A stretch of DNA of 57,416 nt from MGNI01 sp964353875 (GTDB taxonomy: Bacteria > Chloroflexota > Anaerolineae > Anaerolineales > E44-bin32), in contig CAYGXU010000007.1 of NCBI GenBank assembly GCA_964353875.1, positions 1 through 57,416 on the forward strand, written 5' to 3'. A model generated the notes under the pieces. It had not been told where the DNA came from. It made no database searches and saw nothing but the letters and a program-made list of their open reading frames with translations. Shown here in pieces: positions 1 to 8,959 of the stretch (the first letter of the stretch is position 1; each line of letters starts with the position of its first letter). Made by a program: the position numbers and the translations under genes.

Positions 1-11
1 ATGGAGGAGCG

Positions 12-869
12 ATGAGTACTTATGATGCTCAAAGTCGAGCAGATTACGATGCCGCCAGGTCTCGAGCTACTTTTCGAAAATTACTGGATTTACTTTCTGG
101 CCATAGCCGGGAGCTTCTTTCCTTTGAAGAAGTTCAAAGTAAATTGCACCTTGGGGGGTGTATTTATCAAGGTATTAAGACAGTTCCATTGGCGAAGGTT
201 GTTGGCAGTGTGAATCGCTACCTAGATTTCGATCGTCGTTTTTTGCCAACTTCGTCTAACACAGCCGAACGTTGGAAAAGGATCAATACTGCCTGGTATA
301 AAGAAGTGAGCCTGCCCCCCGTGGTCTTGTACAAGGTGGGAGAGCTTTACTTTGTTGTTGATGGAAACCATCGTGTCTCAGTCGCCCGTAGCCATAATCA
401 AGAATTCATCGATGCGGAAGTCCGGGAGTGTGCTACACGAGTGACGATCAGTGGAGACATTCGTCCGGAGGATCTGGAGCGGCTTGAAGTGCAGGTGGAA
501 TTCTTTGAGCGTACCCAGTTGGATAAAATCCTTCTCGGCGTTAAGATTGAGACAACCCTGCTTGGAGGCTATGAGCGACTCATCGAGCATATCGCCGTCC
601 ATCGTTACTTTATGGGGTTGGACGAGAATCGATCTATTACGGAGAAGGAAGCCATCCTTCATTGGTATGAAACACTCTATCAACCTGTGGTGGAAGTAAT
701 CGAACAATCGGGGATCCTGGAGGATTTCCCTGGAAAGACAGCTGCTGATCTATACCTTTGGGTGATGGATCACCTTCATTATCTTCGTAGTCAGCAAGGT
801 TCTGAAGTGGTCATGCCTGAAGATGCGGTAGAGGATTTCGTAGAGAATATCCTTGATTCGGATAAGTAG
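12..869 (+). CDS. ParB/sulfiredoxin-like domain protein
   Basis: A 285-residue soluble protein without signal peptide. Around residues 100-130 it has a ParB/Srx-type signature: hydrophobic strands ending in DGNHRVSVAR, the loop that in ParB-like proteins binds nucleotide. The remainder is charged and mostly helical, and I recognise no other domain. The ATG is preceded by GGAGGAG at a good distance, so the start is firm. The next gene, 16 bases downstream, looks like a phosphotransferase, and the two probably form a transcription unit. ParB-like domains act as CTPases or as DNA- or protein-modifying enzymes; which applies here cannot be read from the sequence. It is too short and lacks a clear helix-turn-helix for a chromosome-partitioning ParB. 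Confidence 0.7.
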   Translation: MSTYDAQSRADYDAARSRATFRKLLDLLSGHSRELLSFEEVQSKLHLGGCIYQGIKTVPLAKVVGSVNRYLDFDRRFLPTSSNTAERWKRINTAWYKEVSLPPVVLYKVGELYFVVDGNHRVSVARSHNQEFIDAEVRECATRVTISGDIRPEDLERLEVQVEFFERTQLDKILLGVKIETTLLGGYERLIEHIAVHRYFMGLDENRSITEKEAILHWYETLYQPVVEVIEQSGILEDFPGKTAADLYLWVMDHLHYLRSQQGSEVVMPEDAVEDFVENILDSDK

Positions 870-885
870 GATGGAGTAAGACGCG

Positions 886-1956
886 GTGACGATTGTGAAA
901 GACATCTCTTGGCAATGGCCGTTCAGCCGCGCTGACCTTACGGCTGGCCTGCGACGTTCCTTGCGGGATCTTACCCTAAAGGTGTCAGAGGTGCAGCCAA
1001 TGGCCATCTCCTCACGTCGCCCATCGATTGGAGCGTTGCGTGGATTGCAGGTTAAATATCGGGGGAACCAGGGCGAGGGGAGCTGTCGCCTGGTTGTCAA
1101 AGAGCCGCGAGGTACGACGCGCACTGGTTTGGCAGGTGCGGGACGGCGAGAGGTGGGCGTCTACCAGTTTTTGTCCGGGCAACTGCCTCTCATTCTCCCT
1201 GCCTTAATTACAGCTTCTCCAACTGGAGATTGGCTCTTGCTGGAAGCAGTACCTCCGGCGCGAGATGCCAGCCGTTGGCAGCGAAGAGATTATTTGAAAG
1301 CGATCGAAGCCCTGGTTGCATTACACGATCGGTTCTGGGCGCTGGGAGAAGACTTGAATGCCTTCACCTGGCTCAGCCGTCCCATCACCAAGGATTTTGA
1401 AGTTCATGTCACGGCTGGCACTCATGCTGTGGAGACAATTCTTTATCGAGGGGAACCTGCTTCCCTCGCCAAAGCACCTGAAAAGATGCAGGTACTAAAA
1501 AGTTTGACAGACAAAGCAGAATTGATCATCGCACCGCTACGAAAGGAAGCGAGCACCCTGCTTCATGGAGATTATTGGCCTGGAAATATCTCCGTAATGA
1601 AGGATGGGAGTCAAATCGTGTATGATTGGCAATTGACAGCCATCGGGCCGGCCATCCTGGATTTACTGGTCTTTATCAAAAAGAGTGTATGGTGGTTCGA
1701 TTCGCTCCCGATCGACGAGCAGGAGATCATCGAGTATTATCGCAAATTGATGGAGAGGCGTATTGGTGTTACCTGGTCGGATGAAGATTGGGAACGACTT
1801 TGGGAACATGCTCTTATGTGGCGCTTCATTCAGGAATGGTTGGATCTTCTGGCTGCCTCGCCCGATCCGGTTTTGCTATCGCGGGCAGAACAATTAGAGA
1901 AGGTCTGGCTGAAGCCGGTTTTAGCAGCCGTGGAAAAGAGGCTAGGGGAGAATTAG
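886..1956 (+). CDS. aminoglycoside phosphotransferase-like kinase
   Basis: A 356-residue protein of the APH/choline-kinase fold. The catalytic loop HGDYWPGNI (about residues 226-234) carries the invariant Asp and Asn of the family, and the following YDWQ supplies the metal-binding Asp of the DFG-like position. The N-terminal third contains the expected ATP-lobe strands with LVVKEPRG. The start is GTG, with GGATGGAG upstream. Substrates in this family range from antibiotics to sugars and lipid precursors, so resistance should not be assumed. The position directly after the ParB-like gene suggests the two work together, perhaps on a small-molecule or cell-surface pathway. That link is inference. 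Confidence 0.72.
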   Translation: MTIVKDISWQWPFSRADLTAGLRRSLRDLTLKVSEVQPMAISSRRPSIGALRGLQVKYRGNQGEGSCRLVVKEPRGTTRTGLAGAGRREVGVYQFLSGQLPLILPALITASPTGDWLLLEAVPPARDASRWQRRDYLKAIEALVALHDRFWALGEDLNAFTWLSRPITKDFEVHVTAGTHAVETILYRGEPASLAKAPEKMQVLKSLTDKAELIIAPLRKEASTLLHGDYWPGNISVMKDGSQIVYDWQLTAIGPAILDLLVFIKKSVWWFDSLPIDEQEIIEYYRKLMERRIGVTWSDEDWERLWEHALMWRFIQEWLDLLAASPDPVLLSRAEQLEKVWLKPVLAAVEKRLGEN

Positions 1957-2171
1957 GCTTCAATAGGTGACCAGTGCTTAAATCTTGACAACCATCGAAC
2001 GATCTCATGATCAATTGGGTTTCTTTCCTGCCTTATATATTGGGCCAGTCAAATCAGTCTTCTTTAAGTTTCAGCCAACCAGCCAATTCGGGAGCAGAGA
2101 CGCGGGTCGGACAACTTCTCGACCGGTACTCAAGGTAGCAAAAAATCAAAGAACAGGATTGAGAGAGGGCC

Positions 2172-3611
2172 ATGTCAAACGATCGATTACCTTCACGCGC
2201 TGAAAATTTCGCCGAGTGGTACAACCAACTTGTGCTCCGTGCTGAATTAGCAGATTATGCGCCAGTTCGGGGATGCATGGTCGTACGTCCCTACGGTTGG
2301 GCTTTATGGGAAAATATCCAGGCTGCACTTGATCGGCGTTTCCGAGCGACAGGTCATGAAAATGCTGCCTTTCCTCTATTCATCCCTAAGAGCTTCCTGG
2401 AACGAGAAAAAGAGCATGTGGAGGGGTTCTCACCAGAATTAGCAGTTGTCACGATAGGTGGCGGTGAGGAGCTTGAGGAGCCCTTGGTAGTTCGGCCAAC
2501 ATCGGAGACGATTATCGGGCATATGTATGCAAAGTGGATCAAGTCGTACCGCGATCTCCCTGTTTTAATCAATTTGTGGAATAACGTTGTACGCTGGGAA
2601 CTCAGAACAAAACTCTTCCTGCGGACGACGGAGTTCTACTGGCAGGAAGGTCACACTGCACATGCAACGCATGAGGAGGCGGAAGCAGAAACTTTGCAGA
2701 TGTTAGATATTTATGCGGATTTTGCTCAAAATGAAGCAGCAGTCCCAGTGATCAAGGGATTGAAGAGCGAGCGGGAGAAATTCGCAGGCGCGTTGCGATC
2801 TTATTCCATTGAAGCCATGATGGGGGATCGAAGAGCATTGCAAGCAGGGACTTCTCATAATCTCGGAGAGAACTTTGCCCGGGCTTTCAACATCCGCTAT
2901 TCCGACCAGGAGAATGAATTACGGTATTGCTGGACGACTTCTTGGGGGCTCTCAACAAGATTTATTGGCGCTATCGTCATGGTTCATGGGGACGATCAAG
3001 GTCTAATCCTGCCCCCTCGTTTGGCTCCATATCAAGTTGTCATCGTGCCCATTTATCGGAACGATACTCAAAAATCGGTCGTATCGGAAGCGGCTGAGAG
3101 AATGAAATCCCAGCTATCCGAATTTCGGACCAAGGTAGACCATCGAGAAGGTCTCACACCCGGTTTTAAATTCAATGATTGGGAGATGCGCGGTGTCCCT
3201 CTACGCATTGAAGTTGGCCCTAAAGAGATGGAAAGCGGAAATGTGGTCCTTGCACGTCGAGATGTTTCTGGTCGTGAAGGAAAAAGGGTAGTGACTCAGA
3301 ATGGACTGGAAGAGATCATCAGGGAGACATTGGACTCGATCCAAGGCACTCTTTTTCAGAGAGCAGTCCAGATTCGGGAAGATAATACTCACCGAGTGCA
3401 GGATTATCAAGAATTCAAAGAGGTTTTAGAGGCGGAAGGTGGATTCCTGCGTGTCCATTGGGCAGGGACAAGTGAGGATGAGGATCAAATCAAAGAGGAA
3501 ACAAAAGCCACAATCCGCTGCTTCCCTTTAGACAAGACAGAAGGGCGAGGGAAATGTTTCTACACAGGCCATGAAACGGAACGCATCGCCATTTTCGCTA
3601 GAGCATACTGA
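2172..3611 (+). CDS. proS: prolyl-tRNA synthetase, archaeal/eukaryotic-type
   Basis: A 479-residue class II aminoacyl-tRNA synthetase that charges tRNA-Pro in the cytoplasm. The length and the absence of the roughly 180-residue editing insertion mark it as the short archaeal/eukaryotic-type enzyme, not the long bacterial one. Visible landmarks are the proline-binding RPTSE at about 107-111, motif 2 around RTTEFYWQEGHTAH and motif 3 around GDDQGLILPPRLAP. The C-terminus ends in FARAY, with the terminal Tyr conserved in this type. The ATG follows GAGAGAGG. The 215 bases upstream show no T-box or other leader that I can recognise. The gene stands alone between the kinase-like gene and an unknown gene. 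Confidence 0.95.
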   Translation: MSNDRLPSRAENFAEWYNQLVLRAELADYAPVRGCMVVRPYGWALWENIQAALDRRFRATGHENAAFPLFIPKSFLEREKEHVEGFSPELAVVTIGGGEELEEPLVVRPTSETIIGHMYAKWIKSYRDLPVLINLWNNVVRWELRTKLFLRTTEFYWQEGHTAHATHEEAEAETLQMLDIYADFAQNEAAVPVIKGLKSEREKFAGALRSYSIEAMMGDRRALQAGTSHNLGENFARAFNIRYSDQENELRYCWTTSWGLSTRFIGAIVMVHGDDQGLILPPRLAPYQVVIVPIYRNDTQKSVVSEAAERMKSQLSEFRTKVDHREGLTPGFKFNDWEMRGVPLRIEVGPKEMESGNVVLARRDVSGREGKRVVTQNGLEEIIRETLDSIQGTLFQRAVQIREDNTHRVQDYQEFKEVLEAEGGFLRVHWAGTSEDEDQIKEETKATIRCFPLDKTEGRGKCFYTGHETERIAIFARAY

Positions 3612-3726
3612 TTAGGGAGTAATCGAAAACCTCATTGTTTGTGAGACGATTTCCTTTGATGAACTGCCTCCCTTCTCTGACCTTGGGATGATTCTTTTTT
3701 TCAATTAAGAGGTTGATCGAATAAGG

Positions 3727-4512
3727 ATGCCAGCAATTGATCCAGAACGCCTCTCTCGAGAGATTGAGAAGCTTCATTCTACTTTAGACAATCCCTCTGC
3801 CCTGCGTCAGGGGCTTTTTAATATATTGGAATACTATTCGGATCGGATACGTCGTCCGGGCGCGGTGATGCAACTTAAGCATATCGGCAAAAGCTTCGGC
3901 GTCCCTCGACCGGTCATGCGAGCGTTACGTACTGCACTCTTGGGCTGGATTACTGAAATGCAGGGACTGGATCCCTCCCTTGGGAAGGAATTGTGGCAAT
4001 CAGGATATCGCGAAGCGCGCCTTCTGGCGATTGATCTGCTTTTGGGGTTGCCTGCTGAGGAAACTCTTCATCAAGTTGAGGCCTGGTCTTTGGGGACGGA
4101 TGACCCAAACCTATTAGTCGAGCTTGCACAGATTATGGTGGATCAATGGAGGTTTGAGGATTTGGGAGCATTCTCAGAAAAAATATCCCATTGGCTCCAA
4201 AGTAAAAAGATCCAATTGCAGATGCTCGCCTTATGTGCTTTGAAGTACGCTGTGGTATCCGGAAAGTATCAGGATTTGCCGTTGATTTTTCAATTATTAC
4301 GCAATGCGCCTCCCATCCGTCGATCCGTTTTGCGCACTATTCTTCGAGAGTTGATGCAAAGTCTGATCCATTATAGCGCCTCGGAAACAGCGCGATTTCT
4401 CCTGGATGAGAGATTCTCGGGAGGCATGGTTGATCTGGCCATCATCAGGCAGCTATTGAGTTCCTTCCCACCGACCGAACGCGATCAATTGAAGCGAGCC
4501 TTGTCCACTTGA
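3727..4512 (+). CDS. conserved-looking helical protein of unknown function
   Basis: A 261-residue soluble protein, unrecognised. It is rich in Leu, Arg and Glu, with helix-length amphipathic stretches throughout, giving the look of a HEAT/ARM-type repeat protein, although no repeat unit can be aligned with confidence. No signal peptide, membrane segment, metal motif or nucleotide-binding motif is visible. The ribosome binding site is weak (AAGG very close to the ATG, AGAGG further away), so the start is less certain than for neighbours. Its 3' end overlaps the likely promoter of rpsO. The frame is long and codon use matches the surroundings, so it is probably a real gene. Confidence 0.6.
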   Translation: MPAIDPERLSREIEKLHSTLDNPSALRQGLFNILEYYSDRIRRPGAVMQLKHIGKSFGVPRPVMRALRTALLGWITEMQGLDPSLGKELWQSGYREARLLAIDLLLGLPAEETLHQVEAWSLGTDDPNLLVELAQIMVDQWRFEDLGAFSEKISHWLQSKKIQLQMLALCALKYAVVSGKYQDLPLIFQLLRNAPPIRRSVLRTILRELMQSLIHYSASETARFLLDERFSGGMVDLAIIRQLLSSFPPTERDQLKRALST

Positions 4513-4529
4513 TATCGGCTTGGTATAAT
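4501..4529 (+). promoter_or_regulatory. putative sigma70-type promoter of rpsO
   Basis: TTGTCC and TATAAT are separated by 17 bases, and TGG just before the -10 box gives an extended -10. It overlaps the end of the preceding unknown gene and lies about 75 bases before the rpsO ATG, so it probably drives rpsO and perhaps pnp. Confidence 0.5.
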
Positions 4530-4603
4530 CCCAACAGCCTAAAGACTAGACCAACATGTGGCTTTTGCGACATGTATGGTGACCTGCAGAGGAGCAGAAG
4601 TCA

Positions 4604-4876
4604 ATGTCAATTAACAAGGAAGATAAAAATAAGATTATTGGAGAGTACCATCGTCACGAGAATGATACCGGATCCCCCGAGGTTCAGATTGCTATCCTCA
4701 GCCATCGCATAAATCAGCTAACTGAGCATTTGAAGCTTCACAAACATGATGAAGCCTCTAGACGAGGATTAATCAAGCTGGTAGGAAAACGTCGACGACA
4801 TTTGGCTTATCTGAAGCGAAATAATCCCTCGGGTTATCTGGCCTTAACTGAGAAGTTAGGCATCCGGCGGAAGTAA
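4604..4876 (+). CDS. rpsO: 30S ribosomal protein uS15
   Basis: Ninety residues, the normal size of S15. The family hallmarks are present: HENDTGSPEVQIA near the N-terminus, HDEASRRGL in the middle and KRRRHLAYL before the C-terminal helix. S15 binds the central domain of 16S rRNA early in 30S assembly. The ATG has GAGGAG upstream. It is followed after 230 bases by pnp, the classic rpsO-pnp order, with a hairpin in the gap. In other bacteria S15 autoregulates through its own leader; the 5' untranslated stretch here is short and I see no clear S15-binding fold. Confidence 0.97.
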   Translation: MSINKEDKNKIIGEYHRHENDTGSPEVQIAILSHRINQLTEHLKLHKHDEASRRGLIKLVGKRRRHLAYLKRNNPSGYLALTEKLGIRRK

Positions 4877-4887
4877 GTTCGAGGGAA

Positions 4888-4931
4888 ACGAGTGGATGAC
4901 TCTAGAGACACATCTACTCGTTTACTTTTAA
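4888..4931 (+). terminator. rpsO-pnp intergenic hairpin (terminator or processing site)
   Basis: ACGAGTGGATG pairs with CATCTACTCGT (11 base pairs, one G-U) around a 12-base loop, and TTACTTTTAA follows. It starts 12 bases after the rpsO stop. The T tract is short, so partial termination or an RNA-processing site like the one known between rpsO and pnp in Escherichia coli are both possible. Confidence 0.6.
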
Positions 4932-5106
4932 GAATGGTTGCAAGGAAGTCATTCGTATCGCTAATAGAAAATAAAATAACACAAGCGCCTCGGTATGCGG
5001 TGGGGTAAGGAATTGGAGAATGCCCGTCAATAGCTGAGTTTGATAGGATGACGGTCAATTTCCAGTCCCTCACCCTCCGTGATCCTCGGCGCGGAGGAGT
5101 AATAGA

Positions 5107-7317
5107 ATGCTAGAAAGCAAACAATTTAGTGCAGTTGTCGGCGGAGAAACCATCACCTTTGAAACCGGCAAAATGGCCAGCCAGGCAAACGGCGCGTTAA
5201 CGATCCGGCTTGCGGATACGTTGTTGATGGCCGCGGCCACTATGAGTAAAAATACGCGTGAAGGGATCGATTTCTTCCCCCTTACCGTTGACTATGAAGA
5301 ACGTCTTTATGCCGGAGGGCGGATTCCGGGTTCATTCTTCCGAAGGGAAGGACGTCCATCCGAGGCAGCGATTCTCATTGCGCGTTTAGCGGATCGACCT
5401 CTCCGTCCACTTTTCCCCAAGGATATGCGCAATGATGTGCAGGTGATCCTATATGCGTTCTCTTCAGATGGCAAGACACCGATCGATATCCTCGGAATCG
5501 TCGGGGCCTCAGCGGCATTAACGATCTCAGATATTCCCTTTTCCGGCCCTGTTGGCGCGGTACAAATCGGTCGAATTAATGGCGAATTCGTTGTCAACCC
5601 GACCTATCCGCAATTAGAGCAGTCTGATCTTGATTTGCGCATTGCCGGAACGCGTGATGCAGTTCTCATGGTTGAATGTAGCGCCCGCCAAGTCGAGGAA
5701 GAGGTGATGATTGCCGCTATCGAGATTGCCCACCGTGAACTCCAGCCTCTGATTGATGTACAGGAAGAAATGCGGCAGCAAGTGGGCAAGCCGAAAAGTG
5801 AATTTCGCAGTTCTGTTTCACCCGAAGGTACGTTTGATCGGGTCAACGAGTGGCTCGGCTCAAAATTTGAGGAAATCATACGCGTCCCCAAAACCAAATC
5901 TGAGATTGCGAATGCATATGAGTCTTTAGCGACTTCAGCCGTTGAAGCTTTGGCGAATGACGAATTCGGCGAATTTGAAATACGGAATGCACTCAGCGAG
6001 ATCCATAAGCAACAAGTTCGACGAGAAATCCTTGATCGACAGTGGCGTGTAGATGGGCGGGGGCCAAGGGATATTCGAGCGATTGATGCAGAAGTCGGCC
6101 TCAGCCCGCGCGCACATGGATCTGGCCTCTTCACTCGAGGTGAGACACAGGTGCTCACGATAGCAACCTTGGGCACCCCGAGCGAGCGTCAGGAATTAGA
6201 TGGGCTCTCACCAGTTGAGGTTAAACGCTATATGCATCACTACAACTTCCCGCCCTTTTCCACCGGTGAAACCCACCCCCTGCGCGGCGCTTCACGCCGA
6301 GAGGTGGGCCATGGAGCCCTGGCAGAACGGGCGTTGATTCCAGTGCTGCCCACACAAGACGAATTCCCCTATGTGATGCGACTCGTCTCTGAAGTCCTCT
6401 CCTCGAATGGGTCGACTTCTATGGCTTCCGTCTGTGCTTCTACATTGGCTCTCATGGATACAGGTGTGCCAATTAAAAATCCCGTGGCCGGTATTGCCAT
6501 GGGGCTGATCAAGGAAGATGATCATTACGCCATTCTCACAGATATTCAGGGGATCGAAGATCAACTCGGCGACATGGACTTTAAAGTTGCTGGAACGAAG
6601 AATGGGATCACAGCTCTGCAGATGGACATTAAAATCAAGGGGATCACCTCTGCGATTCTCTCCGAGGCGCTGCAACAAGCGCGTGAAGCGCGCTTGTCCA
6701 TCCTTGAAAAAATCCATGAATGCATCCCTGCGCCACGGCCCGAACTCAAGCCCCATGTCCCTCGATTGACTATGATAACGATCGATCCGGAAAAGATAGG
6801 GGCGATTATCGGTCCAGGCGGGAAGATGATACGTAAGATCCAAGAGCAAACCAACGCTGAAATCGATATTGAGGATGATGGCCGTATTTTTATCGCTTCA
6901 ACGGATGGCTTGAGCGCTGCGCGTGCCCGAGAGATGATTGAAGCTCTTATTGAGGTACCGGAAGTCGGAAGGATCTACACCGGGCGTGTCGTGCGTGTTA
7001 CAGACTTCGGAGCATTCGTTGAGATTCTGCCGAATATCGATGGGTTGGTGCATATTTCCCAATTAGATAGTGTGCGAGTAAATCGAGTTGAGGATATTGC
7101 CAAAGTAGGAGAAGAAATTACGGTCATGGTGACGGATATCGATTCGGATGGGAAGATCCGGCTCTCACGACAGGCGGTCTTGGAAGGGTGGACCGCGGAA
7201 GAGGCTACTGCTCGTGATCGACGCCCAAGCCGCAAGAGTGGCGGCAGCAGACCTTCTCGCCCAGGAGGAAGAGGAGGGGGAGAACGAGGATCTGGCTCGT
7301 CAGGAAAATACCATTAA
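5107..7317 (+). CDS. pnp: polyribonucleotide nucleotidyltransferase
   Basis: PNPase, 736 residues: phosphorolytic 3'-to-5' RNA decay and RNA tailing in the cytoplasm, as a trimer. Domain order is complete. There is an RNase PH-like domain at about 10-140 with RREGRPSE, a helical linker, and a second RNase PH domain at about 310-540 with FTRGETQ and NGSTSMASVCAS. A KH domain at about 555-610 contains IIGPGGKMIRKI, and an S1 domain at about 618-690 contains RVVRVTDFGAFVEI. The C-terminus is a Gly/Arg/Ser-rich tail, probably disordered and RNA-binding. The ATG follows GGAGGAG. Nothing essential appears to be missing. Confidence 0.98.
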   Translation: MLESKQFSAVVGGETITFETGKMASQANGALTIRLADTLLMAAATMSKNTREGIDFFPLTVDYEERLYAGGRIPGSFFRREGRPSEAAILIARLADRPLRPLFPKDMRNDVQVILYAFSSDGKTPIDILGIVGASAALTISDIPFSGPVGAVQIGRINGEFVVNPTYPQLEQSDLDLRIAGTRDAVLMVECSARQVEEEVMIAAIEIAHRELQPLIDVQEEMRQQVGKPKSEFRSSVSPEGTFDRVNEWLGSKFEEIIRVPKTKSEIANAYESLATSAVEALANDEFGEFEIRNALSEIHKQQVRREILDRQWRVDGRGPRDIRAIDAEVGLSPRAHGSGLFTRGETQVLTIATLGTPSERQELDGLSPVEVKRYMHHYNFPPFSTGETHPLRGASRREVGHGALAERALIPVLPTQDEFPYVMRLVSEVLSSNGSTSMASVCASTLALMDTGVPIKNPVAGIAMGLIKEDDHYAILTDIQGIEDQLGDMDFKVAGTKNGITALQMDIKIKGITSAILSEALQQAREARLSILEKIHECIPAPRPELKPHVPRLTMITIDPEKIGAIIGPGGKMIRKIQEQTNAEIDIEDDGRIFIASTDGLSAARAREMIEALIEVPEVGRIYTGRVVRVTDFGAFVEILPNIDGLVHISQLDSVRVNRVEDIAKVGEEITVMVTDIDSDGKIRLSRQAVLEGWTAEEATARDRRPSRKSGGSRPSRPGGRGGGERGSGSSGKYH

Positions 7318-7338
7318 TCAATAATATTGAGAACGCGG

Positions 7339-7391
7339 AAGACCCTCTTCTCATAAACGTCGCTTGTGACAGGAAGGGGTCTTTCATTTTT
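7339..7391 (+). terminator. rho-independent-type terminator after pnp
   Basis: AAGACCCT pairs with GGGGTCTT, with further partial pairing inside a long loop, and TTTCATTTTT follows. It lies 22 bases after the pnp stop. Confidence 0.6.
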
Positions 7392-7738
7392 CCCCCTAAG
7401 GGATTAGATTTTGATTATGGATATCCGCTCATCCCAGGATGATTTATGGGTAGTAAACCGACCGGGGTTGTTTTCAATTCACGCCTCGGATAGAATCTTG
7501 ACATGATGAATTCCTGAGCACCTGTTCGAATATGCTGCCTAATTCGAAGGACCTATGAGACCCTGATAAAGCATCTGTCTGACGAAAGTGTTATTTGTGT
7601 GTTGTGAGCGATGATAGATAGGATTTTCTCGCCCAACTCGGCAGGCCCGGAAGAAGGATGCGGAATGTGCAAGAGAAAATCGTCTTTCCTGTGGATCAAG
7701 AGTCAATAGCGAGTGGGGCGAGCACGAGGAGTTAATGG
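7392..7738 (+). other. gap before the AI-2E genes
   Basis: No convincing gene, RNA or repeat is seen. The last bases hold the GAGGAG ribosome binding site of the first AI-2E gene, and its promoter must lie here, but no clear -35/-10 pair stands out. Confidence 0.4.
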
Positions 7739-8959
7739 ATGACGGACTCAAATGAATCCACCTCACCCCCTTGGCAAACTGGGACTCGCCTGGTGGTTGG
7801 GGTCCTGCTACTCATCTTTATTGGATGGTTCGTCTTCAGAGTACGGCAGCTTTTCCCCGCCCTCATCCTCGCGCTTCTACTGGCCTATTTGCTGCAGCCC
7901 TTGGTGAAACGCCTGGTCAAATTGACCCGCATGCCTCGTTGGTCAATTGTGGTCGTCCTTTATTTCCTCATCCTACTAATTATGATGGGGGCGACCACGG
8001 GAATCGGGTTTGCCATCGTGCAGCAATTGGCGGGCGTTTTTGAAGGTCTGGGCGAGCTGATCGATCAGATCCCCGAATGGCTGGCAACGATACAAAATCA
8101 GATCATCCACATCGGTCCCTGGGTAATTGATCTTTCGCGTGTCAATCTTGAACCGATTGCTAGCCAGTTGAGTTCGTCCCTACAGCCTATGCTACTCGGG
8201 ACGGGTTCGGTATTGGCATCTTTCGCAACCACCGCCGCATCAACGGTTGGGATTGCTTTCTTGGTCATGATCATTAGTCTTTATCTGCTGTTGGATTTTG
8301 ATAAACTACGTGAAGCTGTCCTCGGCCTGGTTCCAGCTTCCTATGATCGAGACGTTGGTCGGTTGATGGATAATACAGCGGATGTGTGGCAGGCATTCCT
8401 ACGAGGGCAGCTGATTCTCGGTATTGTGATCGGATCAGCAGTAGCAATTATCCTGAGCATCCTAGGCGTGAGATTCGCATTGGGTATCGGATTGATTGCC
8501 GGTCTATTGGAATTCGTCCCGATTTTTGGTCCATTTCTCTCTGGCGCCATCGCTGTTTTGGTAGCGTTATTTCAAGGTGAGAACTGGCTGGGTTTAACCC
8601 CATTATGGTATGCGGTTCTTATAGCAGGGATTTTTATTATCATTCAACAGATAGAAAATAATCTTCTCGTCCCCCGTATCATCGGACATAGTTTGAACAT
8701 TAACCCTTTGTTAGTTTTCCTATCTGTCTTGGCAGGGGGTATTCTTGCAGGAGTGCTTGGTGTGCTCCTTGCTGCACCTGCATATGCCACATTACGAATA
8801 TGGCTCGGCTATATTTATCGCAAAATCGTAAATCTGGGATCAGAACCACAACCCGTTCTTGTCCCTCCGCCGAAGAAAAGGTTGCCGAAGATTATTGGAA
8901 AGATGCGCAAATGGTTTGATCCTACAACGTGGGTTCAAAGGGTGAAGCGTAAATCATGA
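7739..8959 (+). CDS. AI-2E family permease (first of two)
   Basis: A 406-residue polytopic inner-membrane protein of the AI-2E/PerM family. Two hydrophobic segments near residues 15-90 are followed by an amphipathic soluble stretch, then several membrane helices in the C-terminal half with the family's EFVPIFGPFLSG and the LVPRIIGHSLNINPLLV block. The tail is basic and cytoplasmic. The family is annotated as exporters of autoinducer-2 or other solutes, and some members are Na+/H+ antiporters, so the substrate is open. The ATG follows GAGGAG. The stop overlaps the start of the second paralogue by four bases, indicating translational coupling and perhaps a heteromeric transporter. Confidence 0.85.
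   Translation: MTDSNESTSPPWQTGTRLVVGVLLLIFIGWFVFRVRQLFPALILALLLAYLLQPLVKRLVKLTRMPRWSIVVVLYFLILLIMMGATTGIGFAIVQQLAGVFEGLGELIDQIPEWLATIQNQIIHIGPWVIDLSRVNLEPIASQLSSSLQPMLLGTGSVLASFATTAASTVGIAFLVMIISLYLLLDFDKLREAVLGLVPASYDRDVGRLMDNTADVWQAFLRGQLILGIVIGSAVAIILSILGVRFALGIGLIAGLLEFVPIFGPFLSGAIAVLVALFQGENWLGLTPLWYAVLIAGIFIIIQQIENNLLVPRIIGHSLNINPLLVFLSVLAGGILAGVLGVLLAAPAYATLRIWLGYIYRKIVNLGSEPQPVLVPPPKKRLPKIIGKMRKWFDPTTWVQRVKRKS

Noticed and set aside
1957..2171. A T-box or other leader in front of proS
   Set aside because: The T-box core and a terminator stem are both absent, unlike the clear case upstream of trpS.
5604..6176. A 190-codon minus-strand frame inside pnp
   Set aside because: Shadow of the pnp coding strand; Ser/Arg-rich composition is an artefact of the antisense frame.
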